DNA of 64,000 nucleotides, from contig NZ_LOJI01000005.1 in assembly GCF_001595965.1 (NCBI RefSeq), positions 186,001 to 250,000 on the forward strand, in the 5' to 3' direction. Positions 1 through 7,087 of this stretch are shown here, piece by piece. The notes beneath the pieces are model-generated. The model saw nothing but the letters and a program-made list of their open reading frames with translations. It was not told the origin of the DNA and made no database searches. The DNA is from Polynucleobacter yangtzensis (lineage in GTDB: Bacteria; Pseudomonadota; Gammaproteobacteria; Burkholderiales; Burkholderiaceae). A program made the position numbers and the translations under genes. The first letter of the stretch is position 1, and every line of letters begins with the position of its first letter.

Positions 1-1040
1 ATTTGTACGTAACTAATTTTCCCAACCTCTAGCGCCAAGCGTTTCACTTCAGCAGCCGATGCTTCCCAGAGTATTGCGTGGGAGCCTTCCAATGTTCGAA
101 GTTGAATAACCGCTACCTGACCTAAAGTGCTAATTTGCTCTACCGTTGCTTCAATTGTCTCTGAGCTGGGAGCAGCATGAAGACTTAATCCTCCGCCAGG
201 AATAACCCATGCAACAGCGGTATTAGGTGGAATCTTTCCTTTGTCAGCCACATTAAATACTCGCGAACTTTCATTCCAGGTTAGCTTCCCGGCATTAAAT
301 ACACCCTCAAACATATTGCTGATACCCACTAGTTCAGCAACACGAGAGTTTCTGGGCTTCTCAAACAATACTTGGGGTGGGGCTGTTTGCAAGCCTACCC
401 CTTTGTCGATGACGGTGATGCGATCAGCCAGCAAATCTGCTTCGCGTAGATCATGAGTAACCAAGAGAATGGGAATGTTTAAATCTTTGCGAAGTTCAGC
501 TAATGTTTTGTAGAGACCTTGACGCGTTGGTGCATCTACTGCGGAGAACGGTTCATCTAGCAATAAAATTTTGGGTGAGCGCGCTAAAGCTCTAGCAAGT
601 GCCACTCGTTGCTGCTGACCACCAGACAGTTGGTTGGGCATGCGCTCTGCGAGCTCACCGATGCCCATGCGATCTAGCCATTGTTGGGCCTGTGCTTTGC
701 GCTCAGCAAGACTTGCAACCGAGTTGTAGAGCGGAATGCATACATTCTCTAGTGCAGTGAGATGCGGGAAGAGGGCATACTGTTGAAATAAGAACCCGCA
801 TGATCGCTCGGCTGGACTTAAGGAGGTGGTGATGCCACTAACATCATTAGCTTCAAACCATAACCGCCCATCACATTCAATTTTTCCGCTCTCTGCATGA
901 TTTAATCCAGCGATTGTTCGCAAGGCGGTTGTTTTACCGCTGCCTGAAGGACCAACCAAGGCGTGTAATTCACCCGGCATACACTCAATATTGAGTTGCA
1001 ATGGGTTAGGAATTTTTTGGGAGAGCTTAATTTTCAGCAT
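1..1040 (-). CDS. modC: Molybdate ABC transporter ATP-binding protein ModC (C-terminus cut by window edge)
   Basis: ATPase subunit that powers molybdate import at the inner membrane. The reading frame starts at the ATG at 1040 and stays open to base 1, so about 346 residues are visible and the true end lies outside the window. Seen: Walker A GPSGSGKT (residues about 30-37), a Q-loop near FLFQQYALFPH, ABC signature LSGGQQQR, Walker B LLLDEPFSAVD, and the H-loop in LLVTHDL. The C-terminal part beyond the ATPase core fits the molybdate-binding TOBE region of ModC. It overlaps the modB stop codon by one base (TAATG), so the two are translationally coupled. Substrate is inferred from the ModB-like partner and the adjacent molybdoenzyme gene soxC; sulfate or another oxyanion is possible but less likely. 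Confidence 0.85.
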   Translation of the reverse strand, partial: MLKIKLSQKIPNPLQLNIECMPGELHALVGPSGSGKTTALRTIAGLNHAESGKIECDGRLWFEANDVSGITTSLSPAERSCGFLFQQYALFPHLTALENVCIPLYNSVASLAERKAQAQQWLDRMGIGELAERMPNQLSGGQQQRVALARALARSPKILLLDEPFSAVDAPTRQGLYKTLAELRKDLNIPILLVTHDLREADLLADRITVIDKGVGLQTAPPQVLFEKPRNSRVAELVGISNMFEGVFNAGKLTWNESSRVFNVADKGKIPPNTAVAWVIPGGGLSLHAAPSSETIEATVEQISTLGQVAVIQLRTLEGSHAILWEASAAEVKRLALEVGKISYVQ

Positions 1041-1693
1041 TAGCCTCTCCACTTTTTAGAAGTAGCGGGCTTGCGACTCAATACACCATATGAAAGAGCG
1101 ATAGCGACTAAAGATGTGCCCAAAAGAATCAGTGATAGAGCGCCTGCGCCAGAGGCATCAAAACTTTGCACTTTGTCGTATATGGCTATAGAAACTGTTT
1201 TCGTCTCCCCGGGAATTGCGCCACCTACCATGAGGACGACTCCAAACTCACCTAAGGTATGCGCAAAAGTCAGCACTGCTGCGCTGGTGATGCCGCGCCA
1301 AGCAAGCGGCAATTCAATGAGGTGAAAGATTTGCCACTTAGACAAACCGCTAACTTGAGCAGCTTCGCGGATCTCAGGATTAATTGCCTCAAAAGCCCGT
1401 TGAATAGGTTGAATAGCGAATGGCAAATTGACAATCAGTGAGGCAATCAGGATGCCCGTAAAGGAAAAGACCAAAGGTATGCCGAAAAAGCTCTTTCCGC
1501 CCAATCCGACCAAGAGGTAATAGCCAAGAACGGTGGGAGGTAGAACCAGCGGTAGGGCTAAGGCCGCCTCTATCCAGGATCTGCTCTTACCCATGCTTTG
1601 GAGTGAGTGAGCCACCCAGACTCCAAATGGCAAGATCAGGACCAGAGTCCATAAGGCCAGCTTTAGCGAGAGAAGAAGGGCTTCGATGTCCAC
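1040..1693 (-). CDS. modB: Molybdate ABC transporter permease ModB
   Basis: Inner-membrane permease of a molybdate importer. It has five or more hydrophobic segments and the ABC-permease coupling (EAA) loop with HTLGEFGVVLMVGG, which is the typical ModB form. I place the start at the GTG at 1693, giving 217 residues beginning MDIEALLLSLK, which matches the N-terminus expected for ModB. A second in-frame GTG at 1732 would add 13 basic and aromatic residues; neither start has a clear Shine-Dalgarno sequence. The stop overlaps the modC start. No periplasmic binding protein (modA) is visible; it may lie beyond the window. The 5' end faces the ArsR-type regulator, so one intergenic region probably controls both directions. 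Confidence 0.85.
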   Translation of the reverse strand: MDIEALLLSLKLALWTLVLILPFGVWVAHSLQSMGKSRSWIEAALALPLVLPPTVLGYYLLVGLGGKSFFGIPLVFSFTGILIASLIVNLPFAIQPIQRAFEAINPEIREAAQVSGLSKWQIFHLIELPLAWRGITSAAVLTFAHTLGEFGVVLMVGGAIPGETKTVSIAIYDKVQSFDASGAGALSLILLGTSLVAIALSYGVLSRKPATSKKWRG

Positions 1694-1761
1694 AAATTGA
1701 TTGTATCTGCAGATCCTGTAAGGGTATCTCACTATATAAAGTTGCTACCCTTGGGGGTTAA

Positions 1762-1793
1762 ATATGCATTTATACGCATATATTCATATAAAT
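1762..1793. promoter_or_regulatory. Candidate ArsR-family operator between modB and the sox regulator
   Basis: This AT-rich gap contains two overlapping inverted repeats. One is ATATGC (1762-1767) with GCATAT (1776-1781), spacer 8. The other is ATTTATA (1768-1774) with TATAAAT (1787-1793), spacer 12. Dyads of this kind close to the start codon are typical of autoregulated ArsR-type repressors. It ends 7 bases before the regulator's ATG. Binding is inferred, not shown. Confidence 0.5.
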
Positions 1794-1800
1794 AGACCAC

Positions 1801-2136
1801 ATGAAAGCTAGAGTGCAAAAAGCGACAAAGAACTTATCTCCTAAGCAGATGGAGAGGGTCTTTCTAAAAGTGGCTGCCTATTTCAATGTTTTATCTGAGC
1901 CTTCTCGTTTACGCATCATGTATGCCGTTTGCAGTGGCGAAAAATCAGTGTCCGAGGTTGTTGAGTTATGTGGATCTAGTCAAGCTAACGTTTCAAGACA
2001 CCTAATGGCATTACACAAAGCAGGAATACTGCTGAGGCGCAAAGAAGGCGTAACGGTTTATTACTCGATTGCAGATAATGCTACGGTTGATATGTGCCAA
2101 TCTGTATGCAGCAAAATTGCCGAAAGTATTCATTAA
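1801..2136 (+). CDS. ArsR-family transcriptional regulator, SoxR-like
   Basis: A 111-residue winged-helix regulator. The core has LSEPSRLRIMYAV followed by the recognition region with SQANVSRHLMALHKAGIL and a wing at RRKEGVTVYYSI, the usual ArsR layout. It carries four cysteines (C44, C57, C99, C103). In known sulfur-responsive ArsR proteins (SoxR, BigR, SqrR) two cysteines sense persulfides, but the spacing here is not obviously the BigR/SqrR one. It sits 20 bases before soxC on the same strand, which makes it the likely regulator of the sox operon and perhaps of modBC. Effector and target are inferred from position. Confidence 0.8.
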   Translation: MKARVQKATKNLSPKQMERVFLKVAAYFNVLSEPSRLRIMYAVCSGEKSVSEVVELCGSSQANVSRHLMALHKAGILLRRKEGVTVYYSIADNATVDMCQSVCSKIAESIH

Positions 2137-2156
2137 TTTTTTAGATAGAAGTTTCT

Positions 2157-3557
2157 ATGACAGATAAGCAAATTGAATTAAGTGCTAATGACATCTCGGC
2201 AGTTGAGAAGCCAGCGAATAGAGCTCGCTTGGTAAAGGCGCCTGAGCACTTTCTCTCCCAAGAATTAATTGCAGACATTAACGCCAATGGCCTTGATGAA
2301 ACCCGTCGTGGATTCTTGCGCAAAGGCTTCTTTTCAGCCTTGGGCGGAGCAGCGGCAGGTTTGGCTGCGCCAATGGCCTTTGCTGCCGGAGAAGGTGATC
2401 CAGCAATTCTGGAGAAGCAAGAATGGCAAACAACGCTTGGTAAAAACGTTGCCACCATGCCTTATGGCGTGCCTTCAATTTACGAGGCTAATCTAATTCG
2501 CCGTGAGTCACCAGGTTTGACACGTGTATCAGCAGCATCGGTTGCCTTTACACCTTTACAAGGCTTATTTGGAACGATTACTCCAAACGGTTTGCACTTT
2601 GAGCGTCATCATCAAGGTTGGTATAACTTAAATCCTGAAACCCATCGTTTGATGGTGAACGGTATGGTGAAAAATGCTCGCGTCTTTACGATGAATGACT
2701 TGATGCGTTTGCCTTCCGTTTCTCGTACACATTTCATTGAGTGTGGTGCAAATACCGGCTTAGAGTGGGGCAACGTTGCTGTCCCGACCGTGCAATACAC
2801 ACACGGCATGCTGTCTTGCTGTGAATTCACAGGTGTTCCACTGAAAGTATTGCTCGAAGAATGTGGTGCCGATTTGAAAAAAGGTAAGTTTTTACTTGCT
2901 GAGGGTGGTGATGGTTCTGGTATGACTCGCACAATCAATCTTGAGGCTTGCCTTGAAGATACGATCGTTGCCTGGAGTATGAACGGCGAGATGCTCCGTC
3001 CAGAGAACGGCTTTCCATTGCGCTTAGTAGTGCCTGGTGTCCAGGGTGTTAGCTGGGTTAAATGGTTGCGTCGCCTCGAGGTAGGCGATATGCCATGGAA
3101 CACTAAAGATGAAGCGGTTCACTATATTGAGCTAATGCCAGATGGCATGCATCGCCAATATGCTTCGATTCAAGAATGCAAATCTGTAATTACAACGCCT
3201 TCTGGCGGTCAGCAATTGTTGGATAAAGGTTTCTATAACGTCAGCGGCATGGCTTGGTCAGGTCGCGGCAAGATTAGGCGTGTAGATGTTTCTTTTGACG
3301 GCGGCAATAACTGGCGCACAGCGCGTTTAGAAACCCCAGTCCTTACCAAATCGATTACCCGTTTCAATATCGATTGGGTGTGGGATGGCTCTCCTGCAAT
3401 CTTGCAATCAAGAGCAATTGACGATACAGGTTATGTTCAGCCATCCATCAAAGCATTACGTGATGTTCGTGGCAATCGCTCGATTTATCACAACAACGCA
3501 ATACAGTCTTGGAAATTAGATTCAAATGGCGAGGTGAGCAATGTACAAGTCGGTTAA
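2157..3557 (+). CDS. soxC: Sulfane dehydrogenase molybdopterin subunit SoxC
   Basis: The molybdenum-cofactor subunit of SoxCD, which oxidises the sulfane sulfur held on SoxY in the periplasm. It has 466 residues. A twin-arginine signal lies at residues 50-70 (RRGFLRKG, then an Ala-rich hydrophobic stretch), so the protein is exported folded with cofactor. The sulfite-oxidase fold is clear, with the molybdenum-ligand cysteine in HFIECGANTG (C196) and a C-terminal Mo-co dimerisation domain (GRGKIRRVDVSFDGG). The roughly 48 residues before the twin arginines are longer than a usual Tat n-region; no better internal start is evident. The 3' end overlaps soxD by 17 bases, so the subunits are probably translationally coupled. 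Confidence 0.95.
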   Translation: MTDKQIELSANDISAVEKPANRARLVKAPEHFLSQELIADINANGLDETRRGFLRKGFFSALGGAAAGLAAPMAFAAGEGDPAILEKQEWQTTLGKNVATMPYGVPSIYEANLIRRESPGLTRVSAASVAFTPLQGLFGTITPNGLHFERHHQGWYNLNPETHRLMVNGMVKNARVFTMNDLMRLPSVSRTHFIECGANTGLEWGNVAVPTVQYTHGMLSCCEFTGVPLKVLLEECGADLKKGKFLLAEGGDGSGMTRTINLEACLEDTIVAWSMNGEMLRPENGFPLRLVVPGVQGVSWVKWLRRLEVGDMPWNTKDEAVHYIELMPDGMHRQYASIQECKSVITTPSGGQQLLDKGFYNVSGMAWSGRGKIRRVDVSFDGGNNWRTARLETPVLTKSITRFNIDWVWDGSPAILQSRAIDDTGYVQPSIKALRDVRGNRSIYHNNAIQSWKLDSNGEVSNVQVG

Positions 3558-4629
3558 ATCAATTGCTCATCTAGGGCTAGTCGCTGCGACTGTGCTGGTT
3601 GCGAATGCTGCCTATGCGCAAAGCACTCAGGGCTCCGCAAAGTTTCCTGGAATTGGGCGCAATGCAACACCGGCAGAGGTGGTTGCTTGGGATATTGATG
3701 TGCGCCCGGACTTTAAGGGCTTGCCTAAGGGATCTGGTTCGGTAGCACAGGGCCAAGTCATTTGGGAGGCTAAATGCGCGAGCTGTCACGGCGTATTCGG
3801 TGAATCAAATGAAATCTTTACACCGATTGCCGGCGGAACAACGACTGATGATATTAAGACTGGAAGGGTTGCATCGCTAGCTGATCGAAAACAACCTCAG
3901 CGTACTACTTTGATGAAGGTGCCTACGGTTTCTACTCTCTGGGACTATATCTATAGAGCAATGCCTTGGAATGCACCTAGATCATTAACGCCGGACGATA
4001 CATATGCACTCGTTGCATTTATTTTGAGCTTAGGCGAAATCGTTCCAGATGATTTTGTTCTGAGTAATGCCAATATTGCCGATGTTCAAAAGAAGATGCC
4101 AAATCGCAATGGTATGACGCGCAATCATGGTTTCTGGAGTATTAACGGTAAACCAGATGTGAATGGTTCATCCTGCATGACTAATTGCGTGAAATTTGTG
4201 CAGATTGGCTCAACCCTGCCGGACTTTGCCAGAAATGCCCATGGCAATATTGCGGAGCAAAATCGTTTATATGGGCCATATCGTGGTTCAGACTCTACTA
4301 AGCCGCCAATTGACAAGTTACCCGGTTCTTCAGGTGAGGGCTTAGCCCACGCTGCGGACACACATGCTGCCAATACAAAGGGTCCTGCCGCATTATTTAA
4401 AAATGAGAACTGCTCAGCATGCCATGCACCAAATGCGAAGTTAGTGGGACCGTCCATTGCCGATATTGCGACTAAATATAAAGGTCAAAGTGGGGCGCAA
4501 GAAAAGCTCATGGCTAAGGTCAAAAATGGCGGTTCAGGGGTTTGGGGAGCCATTCCAATGCCGCCACAGGCGCAGTTATCGGACGAGGATAGAGCTACTC
4601 TTGTCCGTTGGATGCTAACCGGGCAATAG
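3541..4629 (+). CDS. soxD: Diheme cytochrome c subunit SoxD
   Basis: Electron-accepting partner of SoxC. It has 362 residues with a Sec signal peptide (cleavage near AYAQ, residue 27) and two heme c sites: CASCH (79-83) and CSACH (291-295). M340 in IPMPP is a likely axial ligand of the second heme. The diheme arrangement matches the Paracoccus-type SoxD rather than shortened forms. It starts inside soxC. A 67-base gap with no strong terminator separates it from soxY. Confidence 0.94.
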   Translation: MYKSVKSIAHLGLVAATVLVANAAYAQSTQGSAKFPGIGRNATPAEVVAWDIDVRPDFKGLPKGSGSVAQGQVIWEAKCASCHGVFGESNEIFTPIAGGTTTDDIKTGRVASLADRKQPQRTTLMKVPTVSTLWDYIYRAMPWNAPRSLTPDDTYALVAFILSLGEIVPDDFVLSNANIADVQKKMPNRNGMTRNHGFWSINGKPDVNGSSCMTNCVKFVQIGSTLPDFARNAHGNIAEQNRLYGPYRGSDSTKPPIDKLPGSSGEGLAHAADTHAANTKGPAALFKNENCSACHAPNAKLVGPSIADIATKYKGQSGAQEKLMAKVKNGGSGVWGAIPMPPQAQLSDEDRATLVRWMLTGQ

Positions 4630-4696
4630 GTTTTCAGAAGGTTTTTTGAAATACCGCTATATTTGATACTAAGAGTAGATTAATTAAGGAGTTTTT

Positions 4697-5149
4697 ATGA
4701 ATCAGCAGCGACGCAGTTTATTGAAATATTCAGCCGTATTTGGCTTGATGGCTTCTGCGGGTCTCATTAGCGTAGCCCAAGCTCAAGAGTGGAATAAAGC
4801 CGCTTTTGAAGGCAAGAGCCTAGATGATGTATTCAAAATCTTGGGAGCAGGTAGCCCAGATAAGTCTGGCGCAGTGACTTTGAATGCTCCTGACATTGCA
4901 GAAAACGGTGCGGTAGTGCCAGTTGGCATTACAACCACCCTCAAAGCAGAGCAAATGGCCATCTTGGTTGAGAAGAATCCAAGTGCTTTAGCTGCTCAAT
5001 TCTTCATTCCTGCGGGCACTGAGTCATTTGTTACTACACGTATCAAGATGGGTCAGACCTCCAACGTTTACGCCTTGGTAAAAGCCGATGGCAAATGGAG
5101 CATGTCTGTTAAGGAAGTGAAAGTTACTTTGGGTGGTTGCGGCGGTTAA
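4697..5149 (+). CDS. soxY: Sulfur carrier protein SoxY
   Basis: Carrier subunit that holds sulfur intermediates as a thioconjugate on its C-terminal cysteine. It has 150 residues and ends in the family hallmark GGCGG, with the swinging-arm cysteine at C148. The N-terminus carries a twin-arginine signal (RRSLLKYSAVFG) with cleavage near AQAQ, so the SoxYZ pair is exported as a unit. A strong ribosome-binding site (AAGGAG, 4686-4691) precedes the ATG. soxZ follows after 56 bases. Confidence 0.96.
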   Translation: MNQQRRSLLKYSAVFGLMASAGLISVAQAQEWNKAAFEGKSLDDVFKILGAGSPDKSGAVTLNAPDIAENGAVVPVGITTTLKAEQMAILVEKNPSALAAQFFIPAGTESFVTTRIKMGQTSNVYALVKADGKWSMSVKEVKVTLGGCGG

Positions 5150-5205
5150 TCACCCCCAATTTATCTGAATACCATTAATTAATTACTAGATTACAAGAGG
5201 AAAAC

Positions 5206-5514
5206 ATGGCTGATCCAATGCGCGTTAGAGCTGCTGAGAACGGTGGAATTGTGGATGTAAAAATTTTGATGAAACACGATATGGAATCTGGCCAGCGTAA
5301 AGACGCTTCTGGCAAGACAATTCCAGCATGGTTTATCAGCACAATTAATGTCAAAGCAAACGGCAAAGATGTATTGAATGGTCAATTTGGTCCAGCGGTT
5401 TCTAAGGATCCATTCTTGAACTTCAAATACAAGGGCGCTAAGGGCGACAAGATTGTTGTGAGCTGGGTAGATAGCAAGGGTGACAAGCGCACCGACGAAG
5501 CAACCGCTTCTTAA
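5206..5514 (+). CDS. soxZ: Thiosulfate-oxidation carrier complex protein SoxZ
   Basis: Partner of SoxY in the central carrier complex. It has 102 residues, the usual SoxZ length, with no signal peptide of its own; SoxZ is known to be co-exported with the Tat substrate SoxY. It forms an Ig-like beta sandwich; visible family features include RVRAAENGGIVDVKILMKHDME and the C-terminal strand with VVSWVDSKGD. It is preceded by the ribosome-binding site GAGGA at about 5194. Confidence 0.95.
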   Translation: MADPMRVRAAENGGIVDVKILMKHDMESGQRKDASGKTIPAWFISTINVKANGKDVLNGQFGPAVSKDPFLNFKYKGAKGDKIVVSWVDSKGDKRTDEATAS

Positions 5515-5566
5515 TTGCTCGTCTCCATAGATTTTTACTATCACCTGAGTTTTGAAAGGGTTGCAA

Positions 5567-6382
5567 ATGCAGCGTAAATTAACTTTAGGGCTGGCCTCTG
5601 GATTGTTGGCCACCTTATTAGCAGTGTCATCGTCAGTCTCTGCGCAAAAAAGTGCAACAGACGATATCGCTAAATATCGCGAGATGATCGCTGATGGCAA
5701 CCCTTCGGAGCTCTATGAAGCAGCCGGTGAAGATCTATGGAAAAAACCAGCAGGCCCTAAAAACGCTACTCTTGAGAAGTGTGATTTAGGTCTTGGGGCT
5801 GGTGTTGTAAAGGGCGCAGCAGCACAATTGCCGCGCTACTTTAAAGATACCAACAAGGTGCAAGATCTCGAATCACGTTTGATGACTTGTATGCAAGTCC
5901 TTCAAGGTCGTGATCCGCAAGAAATGATTGATGCTCCATTCCAAAAAGGTCCTAAAAAGGATATGGAGGCGATTGTTGCTTATGTAGTCACTGCATCTAA
6001 AGGCGACAAAATTAAGGTGAGCACGAATCATCCTAAAGAAAAAGAAATGTATGAGCTCGGTAAGCGCGCATTCTTCTTCCAGGGCGGTCCAATGGATTTC
6101 TCATGCGCATCTTGCCATGCTGAAAACGGTAAACGTATTCGTTTGCAAGATTTGCCTAACTTAACGGAGCAAAAAGGCGCGGCTATGGGTTGGGGTTACT
6201 GGCCAGCGTACCGTGTTTCTAGCGGTCAGTTCTGGACAATGCAACAGCGCCTGAACGATTGCTATCGTCAGCAGCGTTTCCCATTCCCAATTTATGGTTC
6301 AGATGTAACGATTGCTTTGTCTATGTATATGGCAAAGACCGCTAACGGCGGAACAGTTGAAACACCTGGATTAAAGCGTTAA
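5567..6382 (+). CDS. soxA: Sulfur oxidation c-type cytochrome SoxA
   Basis: Subunit of SoxAX, which attaches thiosulfate to the SoxY cysteine. I place the start at the ATG at 5567, 6 bases after GAAAGGG; an in-frame TTG at 5552 lies upstream of that ribosome-binding site. The 271-residue product has a Sec signal peptide ending near VSAQ. There is one heme c site, CASCH (180-184), and the conserved active-site cysteine C232 in NDCYRQQR, which carries a persulfide ligand in characterised SoxA. The N-terminal heme of diheme SoxA is missing; C72 and C108 probably form the structural disulfide found in the monoheme type. It forms a pair with soxX downstream. Confidence 0.94.
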   Translation: MQRKLTLGLASGLLATLLAVSSSVSAQKSATDDIAKYREMIADGNPSELYEAAGEDLWKKPAGPKNATLEKCDLGLGAGVVKGAAAQLPRYFKDTNKVQDLESRLMTCMQVLQGRDPQEMIDAPFQKGPKKDMEAIVAYVVTASKGDKIKVSTNHPKEKEMYELGKRAFFFQGGPMDFSCASCHAENGKRIRLQDLPNLTEQKGAAMGWGYWPAYRVSSGQFWTMQQRLNDCYRQQRFPFPIYGSDVTIALSMYMAKTANGGTVETPGLKR

Positions 6383-6401
6383 GAGATAAGAGATAAAGAT
6401 C

Positions 6402-7040
6402 ATGAAAAATACAAATATCAAAAAGCTCTTAACTATTACTGGATTTATTGTTGCTTCAAGCTTGCTACAAAACGTAGCTGTGGCTCAACAGAAGAATGAT
6501 CCAAAGTTCAACAAAATGATGACCGACAGCTTTAAAGCTCAAGGTATTGCAGGCTTGGATCGTATCGATCAAGATGCAACCCAGAAGTTTTGTTCAGACC
6601 CTGTATTTGCAAATAGCAAGCAGGGCGAGAAGATGCGCGACAAGATTCAGAAAATCAATATGGACACCATCAAGCAGCCTTCTGATGGCAAATATATTGG
6701 CGACTGGAAGAATGGCGAGAAGATTGCTCAAAGCGGTCGCGGTGCAACCTGGACTGATAAAGCTGATACTGTAGTTGGCGGTGGTTGTTATAACTGTCAC
6801 CAGATTGACCCTAAAGAAATCTCTTATGGAAATATTGGACCATCATTGACTGGTTACGGAAAACTACGTGGTTATTCGCAAGAGGTGGTTACATATACCT
6901 GGAATCGCATCAATAATTCCAAGGCATACAACGCATGCAGCAATATGCCGCGATTTGCACACTTCAAGCTCTTAAATGAGCAGCAAATTCAGGATGTCAT
7001 GGCTTTACTGCTTGATCCTGCCTCTCCAGTTAATCAATAA
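6402..7040 (+). CDS. soxX: Sulfur oxidation c-type cytochrome SoxX
   Basis: Small cytochrome subunit of SoxAX. It has 212 residues, a Sec signal peptide (cleavage near AVAQ, residue 29), one heme c site CYNCH (129-133) and a likely Met ligand at M182 in SNMPRF. The stretch before the heme is longer than in minimal SoxX proteins, consistent with the larger variants found in other bacteria. It starts 19 bases after soxA. A hairpin with a short T run follows the stop codon. Confidence 0.93.
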   Translation: MKNTNIKKLLTITGFIVASSLLQNVAVAQQKNDPKFNKMMTDSFKAQGIAGLDRIDQDATQKFCSDPVFANSKQGEKMRDKIQKINMDTIKQPSDGKYIGDWKNGEKIAQSGRGATWTDKADTVVGGGCYNCHQIDPKEISYGNIGPSLTGYGKLRGYSQEVVTYTWNRINNSKAYNACSNMPRFAHFKLLNEQQIQDVMALLLDPASPVNQ

Positions 7041-7050
7041 CGAATCAAAG

Positions 7051-7074
7051 AACAGGCCGACAGGCCTGTTTTCT
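7051..7074 (+). terminator. Hairpin between soxX and soxB, possible partial terminator
   Basis: AACAGGCC (7051-7058) pairs perfectly with GGCCTGTT (7063-7070) across a 4-base loop and is followed by TTTTC. It lies inside the operon, 14 bases before the soxB start, so it may cause partial termination or protect the 3' end of the upstream message rather than end the operon. Confidence 0.55.
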
Positions 7075-7087
7075 TAAGGGAATATAT

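Noticed and set aside
241-456. Plus-strand frame opposite modC
   Set aside because: Antisense to a clear ATPase with all ABC motifs; no ribosome-binding site and no recognisable domain.
5552-5566. TTG at 5552 as the soxA start
   Set aside because: It lies before the ribosome-binding site GAAAGGG; the ATG at 5567 is correctly spaced and gives a normal signal peptide.
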